A stretch of DNA of 5,584 nucleotides from Gammaproteobacteria bacterium (lineage in GTDB: Bacteria; Pseudomonadota; Gammaproteobacteria; Tenderiales; Tenderiaceae). Of this stretch, positions 1 to 5,584 are shown piece by piece. Location: assembly GCA_027001525.1 (NCBI GenBank), contig JALTMR010000214.1:1-5584 (forward strand), written 5' to 3'. The position numbers and the translations under genes were made by a program. The stretch's first letter is position 1. Every line of letters starts with the position of its first letter. The notes beneath the pieces were generated by a model that was not told where the DNA came from, did no database searches, and saw nothing but the letters and a program-made list of their open reading frames with translations.

Positions 1-672
1 GATCTGATTCACCCCATCGCGGGCGGCCAGGATGTCGTCCCCGCTCAGTACCGCCTCGGTGCTGCAACGCTCTTTGTTGCGCAGCTTCTGGGTCTCCCGG
101 CGCAGTATCTCCAGCTCGTCCTGTGGTTCCGGATAGCTCAGTTCGATCTTCATAATAAAGCGGTCGAGCTGGGCCTCAGGCAGCGGGTAGGTGCCCTCCT
201 GGTCCAGCGGATTCTGGGTGGCAATGACTTGAAAGACCCGAGGCAGCGCCCGGGTCGTGCCCGCCGCCGTGACCTGACGCTCCTGCATCGCCTCCAGCAG
301 GGCGGACTGCACTTTGGGCGGGGCGCGGTTGATCTCGTCGGCGAGGATGATTTCGTTGAAAATAGGGCCCTCAATAAATTTGAAGCGCCCCTCCTGGGCC
401 AGAAAGATATCGCTGCCGGTGATGTCGCCGGGGATCAGGTCGGGGGTGAACTGAATTCTCTTGAAGCGCAAAGACATGCCGTCAGCCAGGGTGTGGACGG
501 CGGTGGTCTTGGCCAGCCCCGGCAGCCCTTCCAGCAGTATGTGGCCATCGGCCAGTATGCCCACCAGCAAGCGTTCCACCAGCCGCCCCTGGCCGACGAT
601 GGTCTGCTGAATATGGCGTCTGAGGGCTGAAAATTTTTGAGTTTGGTGCGGTTTCGCTGGAGTGGTGTTCAT
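1..672 (-). CDS. MoxR-family AAA+ ATPase, N-terminal 224 residues (3' end beyond the window)
   Basis: Reading the minus strand from the ATG at 672 gives an uninterrupted frame to base 1. The protein starts MNTTPAKPH and shows the full MoxR core: an N-terminal helix leading to TIVGQ (residues 24-28), Walker A GLPGLAKT (49-56), the RIQFTPDLIPGDITG segment (72-86) typical of MoxR-proper ATPases, Walker B and following residues LADEINRA (110-117), sensor 1 ATQNP (151-155), and EGTYPLPEAQLDRF (159-172) with the conserved Arg171. The C-terminal lid is only begun; family members are usually about 310-350 residues, so roughly a third is missing. These ATPases are cytoplasmic and are thought to act as chaperones for envelope or metal-containing complexes, often encoded beside DUF58 and VWA-domain proteins, which would lie to the left. 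The ATG has no clear Shine-Dalgarno; in-frame TTG codons at 699 and 744 are possible but less convincing because homologues begin near here. The family call is secure, the client unknown. Confidence 0.96.
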   Translation of the reverse strand, partial: MNTTPAKPHQTQKFSALRRHIQQTIVGQGRLVERLLVGILADGHILLEGLPGLAKTTAVHTLADGMSLRFKRIQFTPDLIPGDITGSDIFLAQEGRFKFIEGPIFNEIILADEINRAPPKVQSALLEAMQERQVTAAGTTRALPRVFQVIATQNPLDQEGTYPLPEAQLDRFIMKIELSYPEPQDELEILRRETQKLRNKERCSTEAVLSGDDILAARDGVNQI

Positions 673-781
673 GGGGTCTGCGGGTGTCCAGTTCAGCAAC
701 GTGCTGAGAAGGCTGTGGGAAGGCTCTGGTCTGTGGGCGGCCAATCCGCTTGCTCATTAACGACGGTGCAATGGCGGAGCG

Positions 782-809
782 ATTATATCAGTTCGATGAG
801 GGGATCCAA
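782..809 (-). promoter_or_regulatory. Extended -10 sigma70-type promoter for the MoxR gene
   Basis: On the minus strand, bases 790 to 782 read TGATATAAT, a perfect extended -10 element (TGnTATAAT). A weak -35, TTGGAT (809 to 804), lies 16 bp upstream and matches three of six consensus bases, as is common when the -10 is extended. Transcription would start near 775, giving a leader of about 100 nt before the MoxR ATG at 672. The -35 sits only about 8 bp beyond the stop codon of the upstream gene, so the MoxR gene probably has its own transcript even if some read-through occurs. No transcript data are available; the call rests on motif match and position. Confidence 0.55.
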
Positions 810-817
810 ATAAGGGC

Positions 818-3800
818 TCACTGGCGCTGCCGCCGCCACAATGCGAGCGCCGAAAAGAGCACCAGCAGCGGCAGGGTGGGGTCGACGCTGTCGCCCTGGC
901 GGCTGCGCACGGAACAGCCGAAGAGGTTCTGCTCCTCCACGCCGCCCTGAGTTGCTGTGACAGTCTCTGGGCTGCCCCCCTCTTTGGTGGTGACAGTGAA
1001 GGTGTCGGTGTAGTCGCCAATGGTGATGCTGACTTCGACGCTGGAGTTGAATGTCTTGGGTGCAATGACGCTGATGCGGACCTTCTGCGGGTTGCCATTG
1101 CGGGCGAAGGGGGGCAGCAGGCCGTCCTTGTCGGTAAAGTTCTGCGCATCGTCAAGCAGGGCATACTTGCCTCCCTTGATACTGATGGGGGTCGGTGCGC
1201 TAATGCCCTTGATGACTCGCCAGGGGCTCAGTGCCCGGGTCGATGGTGTGCTGTTGGCTTTGTCCGGGAAGTCAAAGGGGTCGGGGCTTTGATCCGCTGC
1301 GGTGGTGACGTTGAACGTCTGGCTGACCCCGCCGATGGTGAGGGTTGCGCTGGAGGTGGCTTCGTAGCTGCTGGGCAGCGTCAGTACGCGGGCCACCAGT
1401 GTGTCGTTGTTGTTTATTGTGCCTGCCTCGGCGGTGAAGTCTCCGCCATTGATGGAGTACCAGCCGCCCCGGACCGAAATGCGGGCGGGAATGCGCAGGC
1501 CGGTGATGGTCACGGGTTCCGAGTCGATGTAGCTGCCCAGCTCGGCATCGGTGATCGCCGTGAAGGTGAAATCATCGGGTTTGCTGCCATCGTCCAGGGT
1601 GGTCACGTAGAAGCGTTCACTGTAGCCGCCAACGGTGAGGCTGGCGTAACTGGTGGTGTTGGCGCTGTAGGCGGTGTTGTGGCGCACGACGATAGTGTCA
1701 CCGTTGACCGCGCTCCCCGCCAGCTGCGTAAACGGAGCACCGTTGATGGCGTATTGGCCCTGCTCGACAATCACCCGTGCCCGGCCATCCAGGCCGCTAA
1801 TGGTCACGGGGGCGGAGTCAACGGGGATGTCGACCGCATCGCTACCGGGCGAAATAACCACCTCGATGCCGTTGATGGTTGTGGTCACGGGGGCGATGGC
1901 GGGGCTGCTGATGGCGGCGTCAACCACCGGGGCGATGGTGAAGGGGGTGGGGATGTAGTTGGCGCTATTGAGCATGACCGAGATATTGCGGCCGCTGACG
2001 ATGATGTCGTCGCCACCATCCATATTGAGGTCAGCCAGGGTGTGGGAGGTGGGGCTGGCCCCGGCGCTGAAGTTCTGGCTCAGCTGGGTAAAATCGAGGT
2101 TACCCGTGGCGGTATTTTGCAAAATGACGATCTCTTCGCTGCCCGAGTCGGTGACGATCAGGTCATCAAAACTGTCCTGGTTTAGATCGGTGGTGCTTAG
2201 TGCTGAGGGCGCTTGCAGGTTGATGCCACTGATGGCGACGCCGCTGTCAAAGGTGCCCGGGGCGGCGGTGTTGCCCAAAAAGGCAATTAATTGGCCTGTG
2301 TCGGGCAGGGCGACGACGAGATCGTGGGCCCCGTCTTTGTTGTAGTCGCCCAGGGTCATCATGCTGGGGCGGGTGCCGCCACCGGGTAGGGCGAGAGGAA
2401 TTGGCTCGTCGTAGCCACCGGCTCCGTTGTTGAGAAGGATGGAGAGGTCCGCCTCGTTGGCTGTGGCGATGTCGGGGTAGCCGTCGCCGTTGAAGTCGGC
2501 GCTGACCAGGCTGACGGGGGCCGTGCCGGTTTCGTAGACGGAGATATCCTCGTAGGTGCCGTCGCCCGCGCCACTGAGCACGCCGATGTTGCTGGAGTCA
2601 GTGTTGGTGACGGCGAGGTCTGGTTTGCCGTCCTGATCGCTGTCCAGCGCGATGACCTGACTCACCGCACCGGATGAGCCAAGGCGTGTGCTGTTGTAGG
2701 TATTGCGCAGCGAATAGGCGATGCCGTCGGTGGAGTCGACGACGTAGATCTTCCCCCGTGCGCCGTCAGTGATGACGATCTCGTCAATGCCGTCGTTGTT
2801 GCTGTCGGTGGTGATCAGGCTGTTCAGTCTGGCCGTTTTGCCCATGGCGAGATTGACGCCGGGGCGAAAGGTGCCGTCGCCGTTGCCGTAGAGCATCAGG
2901 AGGCTGGCGGAGTCGTTGATGGTGCCGGCAATGTCGGGGATCTGGTCCTGGTTGAAGTCGCCACTGGTGAGGTGGTTTGTGAAGCGCCCCAGGGGGAAGT
3001 CGACTGTGCGCTCAACCTTGCCGCTGATGTTGCCGGCAAAAAGCTTCAAATCGTGGCTGTCTTTGTAGCTGACCAGAAAATCGGGGATGCCGTCGCTGTT
3101 GTAGTCCTCACTCTGAATGCCCAGTACATCACCCTTCAGGGGGTAGTTGCGTGGGTTGTCGAAGCTGAAATTGCCGCTGTTGGTGATGACGGCGAGGGTG
3201 TCGTAGCCTTCGTTGGTTGAAATCAGGTCGGGGCTCTGGTCCTTGTTGATGTCGCGGCTGACCAGGTGCGTGGGCTTGATGCCGGTGCCGAGCAGAATGG
3301 CGTCGCCAAAGCTGCCGTCGCCCTGGCCGGGGATGACGAGAATGTCGCTGGAGCTGATGGAGGTGACGGCCAGATCGGTATGGCCATCGCTGTTGAAGTC
3401 GGCGCTGACGATATCGCTGGGGTTGGCCACGGGGCTGCTGATCAGTTCATAGTCGAAGGTGGGGCTGAGTGCGCCCTCTTCAGTGGCCAGAAAGATCTCC
3501 ATCTGGGTGCTGTCGCGGTAGATGATGGCCAGGTCGTCGTTGTTATCGGCATTGAGTTTTGCCACCGTCAGTGCCTGGGGTGTGGCGCTGAGCGGGAGGT
3601 TTGTGGTGGCGGCAAAGGTGTCGCGGTGCTTTCTCAGCCGGACAGCGAGTTGCTGGGTGGCCGGGGTCAGGGTGGCGATATCGGTCAGCCCGTCGTTATT
3701 GAAGTCGCCATGCTGACGGGTGGTGCTGGCGGTGTCGATGGGGCGCGTCATGGCGGTCTGAAATGTGCCGTCACTGCGCCCGAACAGAATGCCGACTTTG

Positions 3801-4969
3801 TTGCTGTCGCTGGCGCTGATGGCCAGGTCATCGCTGCTATCGTTGTTAAAGTCATTGATCGTCAGGGCGGTGGGGGCGGCGCCTGCGGTGTAGAAATGCT
3901 CTGACATGGCAAAGGTGCCATCGCCATGACCAAACAGGGTCAGCAGGTTGTTGGAGTCGAGGTGTGTGACGACGAGGTCAAGATAGCTATCCCCATTGAT
4001 GTCACGGCTGGTCACGCTGGAAGGGGTGATGCCCACTGCGTATGCCGTGGCATCTGTGGTGACGAATGTGCCGTCGCCCTGGCCGTCTTCATCGGCATCT
4101 TGCCCGAGCAGGATATGGATGCGACTGCTGCCTTCGCCGCTGTTGACCTGTATGACTACAAGGTCTTCAATGCCGTCCTCGTTAAAGTCGCCGCTGTCCA
4201 GGGCGGAGGGGCGGAAATCGAGAGGCGTGTCCACTTTGTCAGCCAAATTGCCGCCTGCGGAGCCTGCGAGAAAGGAGAGGTTGGCATCTTGGGTTATCGT
4301 GCTGTCGTTGATGGAGCCCAGGTTGCTGTTGGCCGTGACCAGGTCAGGAAAGCCGTCGTTATTAAAGTCAGCGCTGACGATGTCGTTGGGGAACAGCCCG
4401 ACAGCCGCTTCGCCGGGCGCCTGGAAAGAGCCGTCGCCATTGCCAGGCAGAATCGACACTTTGGGTGTTGCTCCGGCGGTTGCTGCGCGGTTGGCTACGC
4501 CGATATCCAGGTTGCCATCGCCATTGATGTCCAGATTGACCAGCGCGCTGGGGGTTTTGCCGCTGACGGCGGCGGGAAACGGGCTGCCCGGCGGTTCGGT
4601 GAAGCCGCCGGCACCGTTGCCAAGGAAGAGGGAGAGGCTGTTGTCGTCTTTGTTGGCGATGGCCAGGTCGATAGCGGCGTCGTTGTTGTAGTCACCGCTC
4701 AATATGTCCTGGGGTGCGTTGCCCGTGGTCAGGGTGGCGGCGGTGGTGAAGGCTCCGTTGCCGTCATTGATGAGAATGGTGACGCTGTTGTCGGTCTCGT
4801 TCAGTACGGCGATGTCTGCTGAGCCGTCGTTGTTGAAGTCGGCGCTGGTTATGGCCACCGGTCTTGCGCCAACCGGGTACTGTTCATGAGCAACGAGCTG
4901 TTGCGCGCTGGCTGATTGGCTGGCGAAGGTCAATGCCAGGGTGCCGGCGAGGGCTGCATATCGGGTCAT
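818..4969 (-). CDS. Large exported FG-GAP/VCBS-repeat protein with beta-sandwich modules and Cys-type C-terminal sorting tail
   Basis: This 1383-residue protein begins at the ATG at 4969 and ends at the TGA at 820-818. Domains in order: a Sec signal peptide (1-22, cleavage expected after ASA, before QQ); 19 FG-GAP/VCBS-type repeats (about 30-1002), each with a loop of the form D-x-N-x-D-G-x-x-D and often a following G-x-G-D-G-[ST]-F strand; a linker; three beta-sandwich modules (about 1047-1328); and a tail with Gly1351-Cys1352, DPTLP (1363-1367), a hydrophobic stretch to 1378 and the end RRQRQ. Such repeats fold into calcium-binding beta-propellers in integrin-like and bacterial surface proteins. 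The likely role is adhesion or ligand binding outside the cytoplasm; no catalytic domain is visible. The start is chosen because the signal peptide begins at once; only a weak GGAA lies 13 nt upstream. A sigma70-type promoter lies about 60 bp upstream. The ligand is unknown. Confidence 0.93.
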   Translation of the reverse strand: MTRYAALAGTLALTFASQSASAQQLVAHEQYPVGARPVAITSADFNNDGSADIAVLNETDNSVTILINDGNGAFTTAATLTTGNAPQDILSGDYNNDAAIDLAIANKDDNSLSLFLGNGAGGFTEPPGSPFPAAVSGKTPSALVNLDINGDGNLDIGVANRAATAGATPKVSILPGNGDGSFQAPGEAAVGLFPNDIVSADFNNDGFPDLVTANSNLGSINDSTITQDANLSFLAGSAGGNLADKVDTPLDFRPSALDSGDFNEDGIEDLVVIQVNSGEGSSRIHILLGQDADEDGQGDGTFVTTDATAYAVGITPSSVTSRDINGDSYLDLVVTHLDSNNLLTLFGHGDGTFAMSEHFYTAGAAPTALTINDFNNDSSDDLAISASDSNKVGILFGRSDGTFQTAMTRPIDTASTTRQHGDFNNDGLTDIATLTPATQQLAVRLRKHRDTFAATTNLPLSATPQALTVAKLNADNNDDLAIIYRDSTQMEIFLATEEGALSPTFDYELISSPVANPSDIVSADFNSDGHTDLAVTSISSSDILVIPGQGDGSFGDAILLGTGIKPTHLVSRDINKDQSPDLISTNEGYDTLAVITNSGNFSFDNPRNYPLKGDVLGIQSEDYNSDGIPDFLVSYKDSHDLKLFAGNISGKVERTVDFPLGRFTNHLTSGDFNQDQIPDIAGTINDSASLLMLYGNGDGTFRPGVNLAMGKTARLNSLITTDSNNDGIDEIVITDGARGKIYVVDSTDGIAYSLRNTYNSTRLGSSGAVSQVIALDSDQDGKPDLAVTNTDSSNIGVLSGAGDGTYEDISVYETGTAPVSLVSADFNGDGYPDIATANEADLSILLNNGAGGYDEPIPLALPGGGTRPSMMTLGDYNKDGAHDLVVALPDTGQLIAFLGNTAAPGTFDSGVAISGINLQAPSALSTTDLNQDSFDDLIVTDSGSEEIVILQNTATGNLDFTQLSQNFSAGASPTSHTLADLNMDGGDDIIVSGRNISVMLNSANYIPTPFTIAPVVDAAISSPAIAPVTTTINGIEVVISPGSDAVDIPVDSAPVTISGLDGRARVIVEQGQYAINGAPFTQLAGSAVNGDTIVVRHNTAYSANTTSYASLTVGGYSERFYVTTLDDGSKPDDFTFTAITDAELGSYIDSEPVTITGLRIPARISVRGGWYSINGGDFTAEAGTINNNDTLVARVLTLPSSYEATSSATLTIGGVSQTFNVTTAADQSPDPFDFPDKANSTPSTRALSPWRVIKGISAPTPISIKGGKYALLDDAQNFTDKDGLLPPFARNGNPQKVRISVIAPKTFNSSVEVSITIGDYTDTFTVTTKEGGSPETVTATQGGVEEQNLFGCSVRSRQGDSVDPTLPLLVLFSALALWRRQRQ
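821..919 (-). other. C-terminal Cys-type sorting tail (CTERM-like: GC, DPTLP, hydrophobic helix, basic end)
   Basis: Residues 1351-1383 read Gly-Cys at 1351-1352, a polar spacer, VDPTLP (1362-1367), a hydrophobic run ending in ALALW (1374-1378) and then RRQRQ. This three-part layout of motif, one membrane-spanning segment and a basic end is that of C-terminal protein-sorting signals. The single Cys next to Gly, with an Asp-Pro-Thr motif before the helix, resembles the Cys-containing MYXO-CTERM and JDVT-CTERM classes more than GlyGly-CTERM, which needs a Gly-Gly before the helix. Such tails are cut by a membrane-embedded protease and the protein is moved to the cell surface or kept anchored. 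The exact class is not certain from sequence alone. Confidence 0.68.
986..1831 (-). repeat. Three related extracellular beta-sandwich modules (protein level)
   Basis: Residues about 1047-1124, 1131-1223 and 1229-1328 share one pattern: a PD-x-F-x-F lead (modules 2 and 3), then V-T-I-x-G-L, a strand near G-x-Y-x-I-N-G, x-x-F-T, N-x-D-T-[IL]-V-x-R, [LI]-T-[IV]-G-x-x-x-x-x-F-x-V-T-T. Modules 1 and 2 match best (YAINGAPFT and YSINGGDFT). Module 3 keeps APTPISIKGGKYA and the final FTVTT, but its centre is replaced by a different, Asp-rich stretch (about 1270-1292). Modules of this kind, about 90 residues long, recur in exported gammaproteobacterial proteins and resemble Ig-like folds; here they probably form a stalk holding the propellers away from the membrane. 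The fold and the stalk role are inference. Confidence 0.72.
1964..4882 (-). repeat. Nineteen tandem FG-GAP/VCBS-type calcium-loop repeats (protein level)
   Basis: The calcium-type loops begin at residues 44, 93, 147, 201, 261, 323, 373, 422, 471, 524, 573, 622, 671, 722, 776, 825, 875, 928 and 980. Spacings run from 49 to 62 residues, with 49 the most frequent. Typical loops are DFNNDGFPD and DFNGDGYPD. The ninth (KLNADNNDD) has lost its first Asp. Seven loops, including the ninth, replace the usual Gly after the third acidic position with Ala, Ser, Gln or Asn. In this family each repeat forms one propeller blade, and seven blades make a propeller; 19 does not divide evenly, so two full propellers plus a partial or a noncanonical one is likely. 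The repeat identity is read directly; the fold is family knowledge. Confidence 0.9.
4904..4969 (-). other. Sec signal peptide of the large exported protein
   Basis: Residues 1-22 have a short n-region MTRY with a single Arg, a hydrophobic core from Ala5 to Phe15, and a polar c-region ending in SASA. A type I signal peptidase site is expected after Ala22, before Gln-Gln. There is no lipobox Cys at this site, so the N terminus is not a classical lipoprotein signal. This supports both the start codon at 4969 and export of the whole protein. Confidence 0.88.
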
Positions 4970-5029
4970 GGTTGGGGTGGCATTCCGTGGGGCTGCGCTA
5001 AGTTTCTGGTCTGGGCCTTCATCGGGGTT

Positions 5030-5058
5030 ATTATATGGGGCTCGTTTTGGGGCGACAA
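5030..5058 (-). promoter_or_regulatory. Sigma70-type promoter for the large exported-protein gene
   Basis: On the minus strand a perfect -10, TATAAT (5035 to 5030), lies 17 bp downstream of TTGTCG (5058 to 5053), which matches the -35 consensus at four of six positions. The spacer is ideal. Transcription would start near 5023, leaving a leader of about 50 nt before the ATG at 4969. This is the best promoter in the divergent region and faces only the large gene. Confidence 0.6.
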
Positions 5059-5093
5059 TTTGTTTATCTGCCTGTTTGTCTGTCGGGCGATAA

Positions 5094-5129
5094 GCCGGGT
5101 TTCAATATCCGCGGACAATAAGCCCCGGC
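5094..5129. promoter_or_regulatory. Concentric 36-bp dyad, candidate operator or leader hairpin
   Basis: An 8-bp perfect palindrome, TCCGCGGA (5108-5115), is flanked at equal distance (8 bp each side) by the inverted arms GCCGGG (5094-5099) and CCCGGC (5124-5129). All parts share one centre between 5111 and 5112. The element ends 25 bp before the ATG of the rightward gene and lies about 35 bp upstream of the -35 of the leftward promoter. It could bind a dimeric or tetrameric regulator of one or both genes, or fold in the leader RNA of the rightward gene. No known operator was recognised. Confidence 0.35.
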
Positions 5130-5143
5130 AATTCAAGGCGCAT

Positions 5144-5150
5144 GAGAGGG
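5144..5150 (+). promoter_or_regulatory. Ribosome binding site of the rightward gene
   Basis: GAGAGGG lies 4 nt before the ATG at 5155, a good purine-rich Shine-Dalgarno at short normal spacing. An in-frame TAG at 5152-5154 sits directly against this ATG, so no upstream start is possible in this frame. Together they fix the start of the gene. Confidence 0.75.
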
Positions 5151-5154
5151 TTAG

Positions 5155-5584
5155 ATGGCCGATCCAAACAAAGGTTCTGGGAATAAGAGATCACTGCTGT
5201 ACCTGGCCAGTGGCGACACCAGCGAGGCCGCTGCACAGCGCGCCGCATCAAAGGCGGGTGTGACTGCGCCTGTTTGGCTGGGCCGGCGCGGGTACGGCGT
5301 GGCCTGGGTGGCACAACAGGCCGATGAGGAGATGCCGCCAAGGGCGACGATTCAGGCCCGCTGGGATGCTGGCCAGGGGGTGGTGTTGCCGGGATTTCTG
5401 GCGTCGGCGCTCGCCGGCTGTCAGGAGGATGTGGTGGCGTCAAAAGCCCTGGTGGCGAAGGCGCAGCAAGGGGCGGAGATTGCCGGGCTGTTTGATGCTG
5501 AGCCTTATGTTTCCCGTCTGGCCCCAGCTTTTGAGCTGCTGGCCTCCAGTGTTGACGAGGGGGATGATCAGGAGATTGAAACCC
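5155..5584 (+). CDS. Unrecognised protein, N-terminal 143 residues (3' end beyond the window)
   Basis: The frame opens at the ATG at 5155 behind a good ribosome binding site and stays open to the window edge. It begins MADPNKGSGNKRSLLYLASG and continues with an Ala-rich segment (about 24-38), a Gly/Trp-bearing stretch PVWLGRRGYGVAWV (39-52), a short strand-like run GVVLPGFLASALAGC (75-89), and an Ala-rich helical part (about 93-131) leading to an acidic segment DEGDDQEIE (134-142). There is no signal peptide and no convincing membrane segment, so it is probably cytoplasmic. I do not recognise the family and give no function. It is divergent from the large exported-protein gene, with 185 bp between the two start codons, and the shared spacer could allow joint control. 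I found no convincing promoter on this strand. Coding status is supported by the start signals and by the residue composition, which looks like a real protein. Confidence 0.75.
   Translation, partial: MADPNKGSGNKRSLLYLASGDTSEAAAQRAASKAGVTAPVWLGRRGYGVAWVAQQADEEMPPRATIQARWDAGQGVVLPGFLASALAGCQEDVVASKALVAKAQQGAEIAGLFDAEPYVSRLAPAFELLASSVDEGDDQEIET

Noticed and set aside
229..630. 133-residue open frame on the plus strand
   Set aside because: It is fully antisense to the conserved ATPase core of MoxR, which is certain from Walker A, Walker B and sensor 1.
482..757. 91-residue minus-strand frame starting upstream of MoxR
   Set aside because: It overlaps the MoxR coding region in another frame, has no ribosome binding site and is Pro/Arg/His-rich without a motif.
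821..919. GlyGly-CTERM (rhombosortase) classification of the tail
   Set aside because: The only Gly-Gly (1342-1343) is too far from the hydrophobic helix; the residues nearest the helix are Gly-Cys and Asp-Pro-Thr.
1289..2185. 298-residue open frame on the plus strand opposite the large gene
   Set aside because: It lies wholly antisense to the beta-sandwich and last propeller repeats. Its Gly/Val/Asp-rich, low-complexity sequence mirrors the repeated codons of the real gene, and it has no domain.
3926..4822. Second 298-residue open frame on the plus strand
   Set aside because: It is antisense to the first propeller repeats, with the same repeated composition and no recognisable motif. The equal length to the other antisense frame is coincidence.
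5076..5106. Possible plus-strand promoter TTGTCT with TTCAAT
   Set aside because: The spacer is 19 bp and both boxes are weak, so it was not listed as a feature.
4916..5263. 115-residue plus-strand frame across the divergent spacer
   Set aside because: It runs through the promoter of the large gene and into the rightward gene out of frame. Its hydrophobic stretch (FLVWAFIGVIIWGSFWG) comes from the spacer, there is no ribosome binding site, and both flanking genes are better supported.
5102..5443. 113-residue minus-strand frame at the right end
   Set aside because: It is antisense to the rightward gene, which has a proper start and ribosome binding site, and it is Pro/Arg-rich as expected of a shadow frame.

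Overview
The window carries three protein-coding genes and no RNA genes, mobile elements or CRISPR. By eye it is GC-rich. The proteobacterial-style signal peptide, the Cys-containing C-terminal sorting tail and the proper-type MoxR ATPase together suggest a gammaproteobacterium, perhaps marine. That placement is inference; there is no taxonomic marker gene here.

Layout. Positions 1-672 (minus strand) hold the N-terminal 224 residues of a MoxR-family AAA+ ATPase that runs off the left edge. Positions 673-817 are a short gap with a strong-looking extended -10 promoter for the MoxR gene. Positions 818-4969 (minus strand) encode a 1383-residue exported protein. It has a signal peptide, 19 FG-GAP/VCBS-type calcium-loop repeats with a basic period of 49 residues, three related beta-sandwich modules, and a C-terminal tail of Gly-Cys, Asp-Pro-Thr, a hydrophobic helix and basic residues. 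Positions 4970-5154 are a divergent intergenic region with a sigma70-type promoter facing the large gene and a concentric 36-bp dyad in front of the rightward gene. Positions 5155-5584 (plus strand) hold the first 143 residues of an unrecognised, probably cytoplasmic protein that runs off the right edge.

How the genes may work together. The large protein looks like a secreted or surface-anchored, calcium-binding adhesin or ligand-binding beta-propeller protein. MoxR ATPases usually sit at the head of clusters with DUF58, von Willebrand A-domain or transglutaminase-like proteins and act as chaperones for envelope complexes. Such partners, if present, would lie left of the window. The MoxR gene lies downstream of the large gene on the same strand but has its own promoter, so a functional link is possible but not shown.

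Most interesting points: the Cys-type C-terminal sorting tail, the triple beta-sandwich modules next to it, the odd number of propeller repeats, and the concentric dyad in the divergent region.
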